Below, in pieces: positions 19,254 through 27,451 of a DNA stretch of 64,000 bases (the first letter of the stretch is position 1; each line of letters begins with the position of its first letter). The stretch lies in NCBI RefSeq assembly GCF_013408565.1, contig NZ_JACBZX010000001.1, positions 1,984,001-2,048,000 of the forward strand, given 5' to 3'. The notes beneath the pieces were generated by a model. It worked only from the letters and a program-made list of their open reading frames with translations. It ran no database searches and was not told the origin of the DNA. Made by a program: the position numbers and the translations under genes. This DNA comes from Janibacter alkaliphilus (lineage in GTDB: Bacteria; Actinomycetota; Actinomycetes; Actinomycetales; Dermatophilaceae).

Positions 19254-20359
19254 CGATGTCTGAAGAAACCCCCGAACGCGCGCCCGCACGCCTGGCGATG
19301 CTGGATCGCTACCTGCCCGCGTGGATCGGCATCGCCATGGTCGCCGGGCTCGTGCTCGGCCGCGGGGTGCCCGGTCTGGGGTCCGCCCTGGACGCGGTCC
19401 AGCTGCACGGCATCTCGCTGCCCATCGCCCTCGGCCTGCTCGTCATGATGTACCCACCGCTGGCCAAGGTCAGGTACGACCGCCTTGATTCGGTCACCCG
19501 TGACCGCAGCCTGCTCGGGTCCTCCCTCGTGCTCAACTGGATCGTCGGCCCGGCGCTGATGTTCGCCCTGGCGTGGGCCTTCCTACCCGACCTGCCGGAG
19601 TACCGGACCGGTCTGATCATCGTAGGCCTCGCCCGGTGCATCGCCATGGTGATCATCTGGAACGACCTGGCCTGCGGCGACCGTGAAGCGGCTGCCGTCC
19701 TCGTCGCACTCAACTCGATCTTCCAGATCCTCGCCTTCGCGGCCCTCGGGTGGTTCTACCTGGCGGTGCTCCCGGGCTGGCTGGGCCTGGAGCAAAGCAC
19801 GCTGGACGTCTCGTTCGGCCAGATCGCCGTGTCGGTCCTGATCTTCCTCGGGGTCCCCCTGCTCGCCGGGTACCTCTCCCGCCGCATCGGCGAGCGGCGC
19901 TGGGGCCGGCAGGCATACGAGGGCACCTTCCTGCCGAAGATCGGCCCGTGGGCGCTCTACGGCCTGCTCTTCACCATCGTCGTCCTCTTCGCCCTGCAGG
20001 GCGACGCGATCACCTCGCGCCCACTGGACGTCGCCCGCATCGCGGTGCCGCTCCTGGCCTACTTCGCCCTGATGTGGGGCGCCGGCTACCTCACCGGTCG
20101 CGTACTCGGGATGACCTACGAACGCACCACCACGCTCGCCTTCACCGCGGCGGGCAACAACTTCGAGCTGGCCATCGCCGTCGCCATCGCGACCTTCGGC
20201 GTCACATCCGGCCAGGCCCTCGCAGGCGTCGTCGGACCTCTGATCGAGGTGCCGGTCCTCGTCGGCTTGGTCTATGTCAGCCTCGGGCTGCGTCGACGCT
20301 TCCCCCACTCTTCGTCAGCCGTGGCACCATCTCGCATCCCAGCAGAGGACCGCACGTGA
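19250..20359 (+). CDS. acr3: Arsenite efflux permease, ACR3 family
   Basis: 369 residues from GTG 19250 (GTGA overlap with arsI; ATG 19256 is an alternative). About ten hydrophobic segments are visible. The ACR3 signatures GLARCIAMVIIWNDLACGD, with the conserved Cys, and FTAAGNNFELAIAVAIATFG, with the conserved Glu, are intact. It exports As(III) using the proton gradient. It is coupled to its neighbours on both sides by 4-nt overlaps. Confidence 0.93.
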   Translation: MTMSEETPERAPARLAMLDRYLPAWIGIAMVAGLVLGRGVPGLGSALDAVQLHGISLPIALGLLVMMYPPLAKVRYDRLDSVTRDRSLLGSSLVLNWIVGPALMFALAWAFLPDLPEYRTGLIIVGLARCIAMVIIWNDLACGDREAAAVLVALNSIFQILAFAALGWFYLAVLPGWLGLEQSTLDVSFGQIAVSVLIFLGVPLLAGYLSRRIGERRWGRQAYEGTFLPKIGPWALYGLLFTIVVLFALQGDAITSRPLDVARIAVPLLAYFALMWGAGYLTGRVLGMTYERTTTLAFTAAGNNFELAIAVAIATFGVTSGQALAGVVGPLIEVPVLVGLVYVSLGLRRRFPHSSSAVAPSRIPAEDRT

Positions 20360-20979
20360 GTACCGCACCCCACACGCCCGACACGTACGACCGACTCATC
20401 GACGACCTGACCTACGCCTACGACGGGGTCTTCTCACCCGAGACCATCGCCACAGTCGTGCACGAGGCCCGCGCCCTGCTCGAGCCGCGCGCCACGATCA
20501 CGCAGTACCTGCCGATCTTCGTCGCGAAGCAGGCCCGCGAGCAGCTCATGACCGTGGCCCAGGCTGAAGGGAGAGTCGCCAAGCAAGTCCCCGAGATCCT
20601 CTTCATCTGCGTGCACAACGCCGGGCGGTCCCAGATGGCCGCCGCCCTCACCGAGCACCTGTCTGCCCGCAAGGTCCACGTGCGCTCGGCCGGGTCCGAA
20701 CCCGTGGACACGGTCAACCCCACCGTCCTCGAAGCCCTGGCCGAGCGTGGCATCCCGCTCAGCGCGCCATACCCCAAGCCCTTGACCCACAGCGCCGTCC
20801 AGGCAGCAGACGTCATCGTCACCATGGGCTGCGGCGACGCCTGCCCGGTCTTTCCCGGCAAGCGCTACGAGGACTGGGACGTCGCCGACCCCGACGGCCA
20901 ACCACTCGACGTCGTGCGGGACATCCGGGATGACATCCAACAGCGCGTAACCCGCCTCCTGCGCGACGTCCTCGCCTGA
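20356..20979 (+). CDS. arsC: Arsenate reductase/arsenate-mycothiol transferase with N-terminal helical extension
   Basis: 207 residues. An N-terminal helical extension (about 1-70, including YDRLIDDLTYAYDGVF) precedes a low-molecular-weight phosphatase-type ArsC domain. The P-loop CVHNAGRSQ has C85 and R91, and the family motif MGCGDACPVFPGKRYEDWD follows. Actinobacterial members join arsenate to mycothiol for mycoredoxin-dependent reduction. GTG start overlaps acr3. The extension is known in acr3-linked actinobacterial ArsC proteins. Confidence 0.88.
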   Translation: MSTAPHTPDTYDRLIDDLTYAYDGVFSPETIATVVHEARALLEPRATITQYLPIFVAKQAREQLMTVAQAEGRVAKQVPEILFICVHNAGRSQMAAALTEHLSARKVHVRSAGSEPVDTVNPTVLEALAERGIPLSAPYPKPLTHSAVQAADVIVTMGCGDACPVFPGKRYEDWDVADPDGQPLDVVRDIRDDIQQRVTRLLRDVLA

Positions 20980-21004
20980 CCTCTCCCACCCTCCTGGAGC
21001 CCAC

Positions 21005-21427
21005 ATGACCAACCAACCCTCAGTCCTCTACGTCTGCGTTCACAACGCCGGCCGCTCGCAGATGGCCGCAGCCTTCACGCGCACCCTCTCCGGCGGTGCC
21101 GTCGAGGTTCGTTCGGCCGGGTCGGCACCCGCAGACACGATCAACCCTGCCGTTCGAGAGGCGATGCTCGAGGAGGGCATCGACCTGTCTGCGGAAACGC
21201 CCAAGATCCTCACGACCGAAGCCGTCAAGGCCTCCGACGTCGTCATCACGATGGGCTGCGGTGACACCTGCCCGATCTTCCCCGGCAAGCGTTACGAGGA
21301 CTGGACCCTCGATGACCCAGCCGGGCAGGGGGTCGACGCCGTGCGGCCGATCCGCGACAACATCCGAGCCCGAGTCAGTCAGCTCCTCGACTCCCTCGGA
21401 ATCGACCCGGTCGAGACCCGCGCATGA
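21005..21427 (+). CDS. arsC: Arsenate reductase (arsenate-mycothiol transferase), single-domain
   Basis: 140 residues. P-loop CVHNAGRSQMAAAF with nucleophile C11 and R17, and MGCGDTCPIFPGKRYEDW as in the preceding paralogue but without the N-terminal helical extension. This is the normal length for Corynebacterium-type mycothiol-dependent ArsC. It lies 25 bp after arsC1, with CTCCTGGAGC before the ATG, and overlaps the third paralogue (ATGA). Confidence 0.9.
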   Translation: MTNQPSVLYVCVHNAGRSQMAAAFTRTLSGGAVEVRSAGSAPADTINPAVREAMLEEGIDLSAETPKILTTEAVKASDVVITMGCGDTCPIFPGKRYEDWTLDDPAGQGVDAVRPIRDNIRARVSQLLDSLGIDPVETRA

Positions 21428-21840
21428 GCACCCGACCCTCCGTGCTCTTCGTCTGCGTCAAGAACGGCGGCAAGTCCCAGATGGCTGCCGCCCTCATGCG
21501 CCAACGCCACGGCCACACCATCGACGTGCACTCAGCTGGCACACGTCCCGGGACAGCGCTCAACGCGGGCTCGGTCACCTCGCTCGAAGAGGTCGGCGCC
21601 AGCGTCGCTGGGGAGCACCCCAAACCGATCGACCCAGCGATGCTCGACACCGTCGACCGCGTCGTCATCCTTGGTGAGGATGCCCAGATCGAGCAGCCGG
21701 GCACCTCGACGACCGACCGATGGATCACCGACGAGCCGTCTGCCCGCGGCATCGAGGGCCACGCGCGCATGAACCTCATCCGCGACGACATCACGACACG
21801 AGTCGATGCCCTAGCAGCAGCTCTGCGCCACGAGGTGTGA
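21424..21840 (+). CDS. Divergent low-molecular-weight phosphatase/ArsC-like protein
   Basis: 138 residues, third consecutive member of the low-molecular-weight phosphatase fold. The P-loop reads CVKNGGKSQ: C11 and S18 are kept but the Arg that normally binds the oxyanion is K17. The GCGDxCP stretch of ArsC is replaced by ILGEDAQIEQPG. This may be a changed substrate preference or a weakened enzyme. Coupled to arsC2 by ATGA. Similar proteins are annotated as phosphatases in actinobacterial ars clusters. Confidence 0.7.
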   Translation: MSTRPSVLFVCVKNGGKSQMAAALMRQRHGHTIDVHSAGTRPGTALNAGSVTSLEEVGASVAGEHPKPIDPAMLDTVDRVVILGEDAQIEQPGTSTTDRWITDEPSARGIEGHARMNLIRDDITTRVDALAAALRHEV

Positions 21841-22020
21841 GGTGTCCAAATTGCGCAACGCGGCCCTGTAACAACTCGCCGCCAGCGTGCGCTCGGCCGT
21901 GAACGCGAGCGTCTTGGGGAGCGAGCCGGGAACCGCGCCATGGTGCGCGAACCAGGTCGCCTCGAACTGGCTGACATGCGGCCCCTCCCGGGCATGAACC
22001 GTCAGATCCGGGGAGAGGGC
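21811..22020 (-). pseudogene. Possible remnant of an unidentified gene
   Basis: Between the last arsC-like gene and cadD, one minus-strand frame reads as natural protein with high third-position GC: about 60 residues including VSQFEATWFAHHGAVPGSLP and LAFTAERTLAASCYRAAL. It has no credible start and runs into its neighbours. I do not recognise the family. It may be the 3' end of a gene truncated when the arsenic and cadmium modules were joined, or chance in GC-rich DNA. Confidence 0.3.
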
Positions 22021-22031
22021 GGATCCTCCCC

Positions 22032-22628
22032 CTAGAGGCCGAACGCGCCGCCGCCGACGAGGATGGCGACACCCAGGCCGATCAGGACGATCGGGAAGAG
22101 GATGTGCTCCCACCGTTCCAGGACCTCGGCGATGGGCTCGCGAGTGGCGACGAACTTGGCGAGCCCCACCAACACGGCGACGAGGAGCAGGAAGACGAGG
22201 CAGTAGGTGATGACAGCGGCCATGCTGATGTTGAGGAAGACCGGGACGTAGACCCCGATGTTGTCGCCCCCGTTGGCGAACGTGACACCAGCAACCGTCG
22301 CGACGGCGACGCTCTTGCCGGCCACGGCCGCGTCGTCGTCATCGCCCTCGCCGCGCAGGGCCTGCCACCCAGCCCACAGGCCCAGGGCAAGCGGGATGAG
22401 TCCGAAGTAGGGGATGGCCTCAGAGGGGAGCGCCCAGCCTGCCCCGATGGTCACCAGAACTGCGGCGGCGAGGATGCCGAGGAAGCCGAGGTATTGACCC
22501 ACCAAGATCTTGGCCGTCGTCCCCGAGCGTCCCGCTCCGCGGGCGAAGAAGAGGGAGAGCACGATGATGTCGTCGATGTTGGTCGCGATGAAGAGGCCCA
22601 CCGCTTGGAGCAGTGCGGTGATGGTCAT
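22032..22628 (-). CDS. cadD: CadD-family cadmium resistance membrane transporter
   Basis: 198 residues with about five or six hydrophobic segments. The CadD patterns FIATNIDDIIVLSLFF (near residue 15) and VTFANGGDNIGVYVPVF (mid-protein) are present, with conserved Asp residues. The family gives Cd(II) resistance, probably by efflux. The ATG at 22628 overlaps the regulator stop as ATGA, so it is co-translated with cmtR. An acidic loop GEGDDDDAA lies between segments. Confidence 0.85.
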   Translation of the reverse strand: MTITALLQAVGLFIATNIDDIIVLSLFFARGAGRSGTTAKILVGQYLGFLGILAAAVLVTIGAGWALPSEAIPYFGLIPLALGLWAGWQALRGEGDDDDAAVAGKSVAVATVAGVTFANGGDNIGVYVPVFLNISMAAVITYCLVFLLLVAVLVGLAKFVATREPIAEVLERWEHILFPIVLIGLGVAILVGGGAFGL

Positions 22629-22984
22629 GCCTGGACACTCCCGTCGTGACAGCCGGGTACCGGACAGTCGGCGTCGAGGCACGGGGCGCTCTCGTCGACG
22701 GCCAACTTCACCTCGACCAACTCGGTGAGCGCGCGTGCCAGATGCGGGTCAGCGATCTCGTACAGAGCCTGGCGGCCCTCGTGGGTGGCGACGACGATTC
22801 CGCAGTCGCGGAGGCAACCCAAGTGGTTGGAGACATTCGAGCGCGTCAGGTCAAGGTCGCGCGCGAGGTCTGCTGGATGCGCGGCGTGCTCCAGCAACGC
22901 CAGGAGTATCCGAGAACGCGTGGGGTCGGCCAACGCACGACCCAGACGACGCATCGCGTCCAGTCGAGAGGGAAATGTCAGCAT
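22625..22984 (-). CDS. cmtR: CmtR-type ArsR-family Cd(II)/Pb(II) sensor repressor
   Basis: 119 residues that align over their length with Mycobacterium CmtR, including LGRALADPTR and LTRSNVSNHLGCLRDCG. The three metal thiolates of the Mycobacterium protein (C57, C61, C102) are all present at the same numbers. A Cys-rich tail (DADCPVPGC) adds two more. Metal binding should release DNA and induce cadD, which follows with a 4-nt overlap. Confidence 0.9.
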   Translation of the reverse strand: MLTFPSRLDAMRRLGRALADPTRSRILLALLEHAAHPADLARDLDLTRSNVSNHLGCLRDCGIVVATHEGRQALYEIADPHLARALTELVEVKLAVDESAPCLDADCPVPGCHDGSVQA

Positions 22985-23141
22985 GTACTGAACAATACAG
23001 CGTTCTATGAACTATGCTCGAATCGTGGTCAAGTCAACGAACGGGGCCGCCGAGTCGGTCCCGCAAGGGCTATTCACAGACTTCGAATACGTGACGTTGC
23101 CAGTATCGAGCTCGTCGGGGCCGGGCGCTGACCGCTCCGCC
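22985..23141 (-). promoter_or_regulatory. cmtR-cadD promoter region and right edge of the island
   Basis: On the minus strand TTGACC lies about 17 bp before CATAGA, a plausible promoter. TGTACTGAACAATACA just upstream of the cmtR ATG has TGTA/TACA ends and could be the CmtR operator. The rest up to the czcD stop is less GC-rich and holds no gene I can support. Confidence 0.4.
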
Positions 23142-24035
23142 TCACCAGCCCACGTCGTCGCACCCGGTGTGCGTGCGCGGCTCCACCTGCACGGTGGAGT
23201 GGGCGATGCCGAAGCGCTCCCGCAGCACCGTCTCCGACGCGTCGAGGATGTCGTGGTGGTCGGCGCCGGGCTCGACCGCGACGTGCGCGGTGGCCACGTC
23301 CATCCCCGAGGTGAGGGTCCACACGTGCACGTCGTGCACCTCGACCACGCCGGGGGTGCCGGCCAGCGCCTGCTCGACGTCGCTGGGGTGCGCCCCGGCG
23401 GGGGCGTGCTGACCGAGCACGCCGAGCACCTCGCGCCCGAGCATCACCGCGCGGACGACGATGAAGGCGGCGATGAGCAGCGCCACGACGGTGTCCCAGA
23501 CGCCGTCGCCGGTGAGCGCGACGAGACCGCCGGCGACGAGCACCCCGACCGAGCCGAGGGTGTCGGCGAGCACCTCGAGGTAGGCGCCCTTGACATTGAT
23601 CGACTCGGACGCGCCGCCGCGCAGCAGCACGACGGTGACGAGGTTGATGACCAGACCGAGCGCGCCGACGAGCAGCATCGCCCCGGTGGCCGGCTCGGCC
23701 TCCTCGCCGCGGCGGCCCAGCGCCTCGACGAGCACGAAGGCGGCGACCGCGAGCATGATGAGCGCGGCCAGCCCCGCGGCGAAGACCTCCGCCCGGTAGG
23801 AGCCGAAGGTGCGCCGACCGGTGCGGTCCGGCCGGGTGGCCAGCGCGGTGGCGGTCACCGCCGCGCCGAGCGCGACGACGTCGGCGGCCATGTGACCCGC
23901 GTCGGAGAGCAGCGCCAGCGACCCGCTGCGCAGGGCGGCGACCAGCTCGACGACGAAGAAGGTGGCGACCAGCCCCAGGGCCAGCTGCAACCGCCAGCGG
24001 TGCTGCCCGGTCGCGCTCCCGTGCGAGTGGCTCAT
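23142..24035 (-). CDS. czcD: Cation diffusion facilitator (CzcD/ZitB-type) metal exporter
   Basis: 297 residues: His-containing start MSHSHGS, about six transmembrane segments and a C-terminal cytoplasmic CDF domain (about 205-290, with EVHDVHVWTLTSGMDVATAH). The zinc-site motifs SDAGHMAADV in TM2 and a second D-based site in TM5 (VLADTLGS) are present. Exports Zn(II) or similar ions. ATG 24035 has GAAGGGGACGGG upstream. The gene has host-like GC content, unlike the adjacent island. Confidence 0.9.
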   Translation of the reverse strand: MSHSHGSATGQHRWRLQLALGLVATFFVVELVAALRSGSLALLSDAGHMAADVVALGAAVTATALATRPDRTGRRTFGSYRAEVFAAGLAALIMLAVAAFVLVEALGRRGEEAEPATGAMLLVGALGLVINLVTVVLLRGGASESINVKGAYLEVLADTLGSVGVLVAGGLVALTGDGVWDTVVALLIAAFIVVRAVMLGREVLGVLGQHAPAGAHPSDVEQALAGTPGVVEVHDVHVWTLTSGMDVATAHVAVEPGADHHDILDASETVLRERFGIAHSTVQVEPRTHTGCDDVGW

Positions 24036-24072
24036 CCCGTCCCCTTCGTCGTCCCGGTCTGCACCGCCGGAG

Positions 24073-24113
24073 TCATATATATATATGAAGAACTGTGCAG
24101 ATGTGCATATGTT
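24073..24113. promoter_or_regulatory. AT-rich palindrome upstream of czcD (possible metalloregulator operator)
   Basis: TCATATATATATATGA (24073-24088) is a perfect 16-bp palindrome in otherwise GC-rich DNA. It is followed by TGTGCAGATGTGCATATG (24094-24111), a second TGTGCA-repeat AT-rich element. It sits 38 bp above the czcD start. Such sequences are typical ArsR/NmtR-type operators overlapping a -10 box. No regulator gene is adjacent. Confidence 0.5.
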
Positions 24114-24209
24114 GGCACGGCGTCCGCGTGTCCGTCCACCCGGTGGACGCCGCACCGTCCGCGGGCACCTACCCTGTCCCGGGACCAGACGTGAGGCGAA
24201 GGGCGAGGA

Positions 24210-25028
24210 ATGGACTGGCTGCAGGCCGTCGTGCTGGGCATCGTGCAGGGACTGACCGAGTTCCTGCCGATCTCCTCCAGCGCGCACATCTCGATCGTCG
24301 GGCGCTTCTTCGGCGAGGACCCGGGCTCGGCCTTCACGGCGATCACCCAGCTCGGCACCGAGGCCGCCGTGCTCGTCTACTTCCGCAAGGACATCGTCAC
24401 CATCGTCACCGCCTGGTGTCTGGCGATCGCCGGCAAGCGCCCGCACAGCGACCCCGATGTCCGCCTCGGCTGGATGGTCATCGTCGGCTCGATCCCGATC
24501 GGGGTGCTCGGCCTGGCCTTCCAGGACGTCATCACCGGACCGGCCCGCAACCTCTGGGTCACCGCGACCATGCTGCTCGTCTTCGCCATCGTCATCGGCA
24601 TCGCCGACGCCCAGGCCCGGCAGAGCAAGGAGCTGCGCCAGCTCACCGTGCGCGACGGCATCTTCTACGGCCTCTGGCAGGCGCTGGCGCTCATCCCCGG
24701 CGTCTCCCGCTCCGGCGGCACCATCGCCGGTGGTCTCTTCATGGGCTACACCCGCGAGGCGGCGGCCCGCTACTCCTTCCTGCTGGCCATCCCGGCGGTG
24801 CTGCTCTCGGGCTTCCAGCAGCTCTTCGACATCGCCGACGACCCGGTCGAGCCGGCCTGGGGGCCGATCGCGCTGGCGACGCTGATCTCCTTCGCCATCG
24901 GCTACGCGGTGATCTCGTGGCTGCTGCGCTACATCTCCACGCACGACTTCAAGCCCTTCGTCATCTACCGGATCGTGCTCGCGCTGGTGCTCTTCGCGCT
25001 GCTGGGCACCGGCACCATCGCCGCCTGA
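24210..25028 (+). CDS. uppP: Undecaprenyl-diphosphate phosphatase
   Basis: 272 residues, eight or so membrane segments. Signature motifs are LGIVQGLTEFLPISSSAH (near residue 10) and the PGVSRSGGTIAGGL loop (near 165). The enzyme recycles undecaprenyl pyrophosphate to the carrier phosphate for peptidoglycan synthesis and can give bacitracin resistance. ATG 24210 is preceded by GGCGAGGA. The 174-bp spacer shared with czcD serves both. Confidence 0.95.
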   Translation: MDWLQAVVLGIVQGLTEFLPISSSAHISIVGRFFGEDPGSAFTAITQLGTEAAVLVYFRKDIVTIVTAWCLAIAGKRPHSDPDVRLGWMVIVGSIPIGVLGLAFQDVITGPARNLWVTATMLLVFAIVIGIADAQARQSKELRQLTVRDGIFYGLWQALALIPGVSRSGGTIAGGLFMGYTREAAARYSFLLAIPAVLLSGFQQLFDIADDPVEPAWGPIALATLISFAIGYAVISWLLRYISTHDFKPFVIYRIVLALVLFALLGTGTIAA

Positions 25029-25069
25029 GGGGCACCCCTGCGGGCGTGAGCGGGCGGGCGCACCGCGCG

Positions 25070-25075
25070 TACCAT
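25070..25075 (+). promoter_or_regulatory. -10 element, probable leaderless promoter of the cysteine desulfurase gene
   Basis: TACCAT is followed by 7 nt and the GTG start at 25083, with no Shine-Dalgarno sequence. Confidence 0.5.
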
Positions 25076-25082
25076 CGAGCGG

Positions 25083-26267
25083 GTGAGCACCTACCTCGAC
25101 CACGCGGCGACCACGCCGATGCTGCCCGCCGCCCGTGAGGCGATGGCCGAGCGGCTCGGGGTCACCGGCAACGCCTCCAGCCTGCACGGCGCCGGGCGTG
25201 AGGCCCGCCGGGTCGTCGAGGAGTCCCGGGAGCGCCTCGCCGAGCTCGTCGGCGCCCGCCCCAGCGAGATCATCTTCACCTCCGGCGGGACCGAGGCCGA
25301 CAACCTGGCGGTGAAGGGCGGGTACGCCGCCGTCCGCCAGGCCGACCCGCACCGCCGACGGGTCATCACCTCGGCCGTCGAGCACCACGCCGTCCTCGAC
25401 TCGGTGGACCACCTCGTCGAGCACGAGGGCGCCGAGGCCACCCTGGTCCGGCCGGGGGAGTGCGGCACCGTGCAGGTCGCCGACGTCCGCGCCGCCGTCG
25501 AGACCGACCCCGCCGACGTCGCCCTGGTCAGCGTCATGTGGGCCAACAACGAGGTCGGCACCGTCCAGGACGTCGCCGCCATGGCCGAGGTGGCCCACGA
25601 GCACGGGCTGAGCATGCACTCCGACGCCGTGCAGGTGCTCGGCCACCTGCCGCTCGACTTCGCCGCCAGCGGGCTGGACCTGATGAGCCTCAGCGCGCAC
25701 AAGGTCGGTGGCCCGGTCGGCATCGGCGCCCTCGTCGCCCGTCGGGACGCCCGGCTGCTGCCGCTGACCCACGGCGGCGGGCAGGAGCGCGGCGTGCGCA
25801 GCGGCACCCTCGACGTGCCTGCGATCGTCGGCTTCACCACCGCCGTCGCGCACGCGGTCGCCGACCTCGAGCAGGAGAGCGCCCGGGTCGCCGCGCTGCG
25901 CGACCGCTTCCTCGCCGGCACCCAGGAGCTCGACCTGGACATCCGGGTCACCGGCTGCTGGGAGCCCGGCGACGTCGCCACCCGACTGCCCGGCAACGCG
26001 CACATCACCATCCCCGGCGCCCAGGGCGACTCGCTGCTCTACCTGCTCGACGCCGCCGGCATCGCCTGCTCGACCGGCTCCGCCTGCCAGGCCGGGGTGC
26101 CGCAGCCCAGCCACGTCGTGCTGGCCATGGGGCGGACCGAGGCCGAGGCGCGTGGCTCGCTGCGGGTCTCCTTCGGGCACACCTCGACCGAGGCCGACGT
26201 CGACGCCGCGCTGACCGCCCTCCCGGACGCCGTCGCCCGCTCCCGGCGGGCCAGCGGCGCCGCCTGA
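25083..26267 (+). CDS. iscS: Cysteine desulfurase (IscS/NifS type)
   Basis: 394 residues, class V aminotransferase fold. PLP lysine K207 lies in [14 protein letters not shown] and the sulfur-accepting C338 in [11 protein letters not shown]. In actinobacteria this copy lies directly before mnmA and is thought to supply sulfur for tRNA 2-thiolation. That fits the 3-bp gap to mnmA here. Starts at GTG 25083, probably on a leaderless transcript. Confidence 0.93.
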   Translation: MSTYLDHAATTPMLPAAREAMAERLGVTGNASSLHGAGREARRVVEESRERLAELVGARPSEIIFTSGGTEADNLAVKGGYAAVRQADPHRRRVITSAVEHHAVLDSVDHLVEHEGAEATLVRPGECGTVQVADVRAAVETDPADVALVSVMWANNEVGTVQDVAAMAEVAHEHGLSMHSDAVQVLGHLPLDFAASGLDLMSLSAHKVGGPVGIGALVARRDARLLPLTHGGGQERGVRSGTLDVPAIVGFTTAVAHAVADLEQESARVAALRDRFLAGTQELDLDIRVTGCWEPGDVATRLPGNAHITIPGAQGDSLLYLLDAAGIACSTGSACQAGVPQPSHVVLAMGRTEAEARGSLRVSFGHTSTEADVDAALTALPDAVARSRRASGAA

Positions 26268-26270
26268 GCG

Positions 26271-27350
26271 ATGCGGGTCGTCGCCGCGATGAGCGGCGGG
26301 GTGGACTCCGCCGTCGCCGCCGCCCGGATGCTCGAGGCCGGGCACGAGGTCGTCGGCGTGCACCTGGCGCTCGCCCGCAAGGCCGCCACCCTGCGCGAAG
26401 GGGCCCGCGGCTGCTGCACGATCGAGGACGCCGGCGACGCCCGCCGGGTCGCCGACCGGCTGGGCATCCCCTTCTACGTGTGGGACATGGCGGCCGACTT
26501 CCAGCGGGAGGTCATGGAGGACTTCGTCGCCGAGTACGAGGCCGGGCGCACCCCCAACCCGTGCCTACGGTGCAACGAGAAGATCAAGTTCGCCGCGCTG
26601 CTGGACAAGGCGCTGGCGCTCGGCTTCGACGCGGTGGCCACCGGGCACTACGCCCAGATCGTCGACGGGCCGGCCGGGCGCGAGCTGCATCGCGCGCTGG
26701 ACGAGGCCAAGGACCAGTCGTACGTGCTCGGGGTGCTCGACGCCGACCAGCTGGCCCGGGCGTTCTTCCCGCTCGGTGACACGACGAAGCCGGACATCCG
26801 CGCCGAGGCGGCCGAGCGCGGCTTCTACGTGGCGAGCAAGCCGGACAGCCACGACATCTGCTTCATCGCCGACGGCGACACCCGCGGCTGGCTCACCGAG
26901 CGGCTCGGCGAGCAGCCCGGCGACATCGTCGACGCCGGCAGCGGCGCGGTCGTCGGCCAGCACGCCGGCGCCTACGGCTTCACCGTCGGGCAGCGTCGTG
27001 GGCTCGGGCTGGACCGCTCCTCGCTCGACGGCGAGCCGCGCTACGTCACCGCGGTGGATGCCGGCACCCGCACCGTGACCATCGGCACCGCCGACCTGCT
27101 CGGGGTCGACCTCCTTGAGGCCGACCACCTCCGCTGGTGCGGACCGGCCCCGGTCGGGCCGGTGCGGGTCGGCGCCCAGCTGCGGGCGCACGGCAGCGAG
27201 ACCGGCGCCCTGGCGCAGGTCGACGGCGACCGGCTGCAGGTGCGCCTGGACGAGCGGGTGCGCGGGGTCGCGCCGGGGCAGTCGGTGGTGCTCTACGAGG
27301 GGACCCGGGTGGTCGGGTCGGCGACGATCACCGAGGCCGGGCGCGGCTGA
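26271..27350 (+). CDS. mnmA: tRNA-uridine 2-sulfurtransferase (2-thiouridylase)
   Basis: 359 residues. The PP-loop SGGVDS is at residues 8-13, and the catalytic cysteines are C98 in [12 protein letters not shown] and C197 in [12 protein letters not shown]. The middle and C-terminal beta domains follow. It thiolates the wobble uridine of Lys/Glu/Gln tRNAs using sulfur relayed from the upstream desulfurase. Start ATG 26271. Confidence 0.95.
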   Translation: MRVVAAMSGGVDSAVAAARMLEAGHEVVGVHLALARKAATLREGARGCCTIEDAGDARRVADRLGIPFYVWDMAADFQREVMEDFVAEYEAGRTPNPCLRCNEKIKFAALLDKALALGFDAVATGHYAQIVDGPAGRELHRALDEAKDQSYVLGVLDADQLARAFFPLGDTTKPDIRAEAAERGFYVASKPDSHDICFIADGDTRGWLTERLGEQPGDIVDAGSGAVVGQHAGAYGFTVGQRRGLGLDRSSLDGEPRYVTAVDAGTRTVTIGTADLLGVDLLEADHLRWCGPAPVGPVRVGAQLRAHGSETGALAQVDGDRLQVRLDERVRGVAPGQSVVLYEGTRVVGSATITEAGRG

Positions 27351-27439
27351 GGTCGGCGCGTGGCGCTGAGCGGCTCGGGGCGCGCGGGGGCTGAGACCGG
27401 CGCACGAGCGGGTGCTCCGGGCCGATCGCGGTCACCGGG

Positions 27440-27445
27440 TACGGT
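27440..27445 (+). promoter_or_regulatory. -10 element, probable leaderless promoter of the MetE-like gene
   Basis: TACGGT is followed by 6 nt and the GTG start at 27452. No riboswitch-like structure was recognised in the 101 bp after mnmA. Confidence 0.45.
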
Positions 27446-27451
27446 CGGCCG

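Larger units (their letters stand above)
14530..23141. mobile_element. Putative genomic island: recombinase trio plus arsenic and cadmium resistance
   Basis: The span between the secreted-protein gene and the czcD-like gene has more AT-rich intergenic DNA and less extreme codon use than its flanks. It carries only accessory functions: tyrosine recombinase, HTH, zinc-ribbon recombinase-like protein, arsenic operon, gene remnant, cadmium module. No flanking tRNA gene or convincing end-to-end direct repeat (att) was seen, so both boundaries are approximate. It may be two insertions. Confidence 0.5.

Noticed and set aside
14530..23141. tRNA gene or att repeat at the island ends
   Set aside because: No cloverleaf-like sequence or matching direct repeats were found at the two ends by eye.
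24073..24088. AT-rich palindrome as a replication origin
   Set aside because: No DnaA boxes, iterons or replication genes are near. Its position above a metal exporter fits an operator better.
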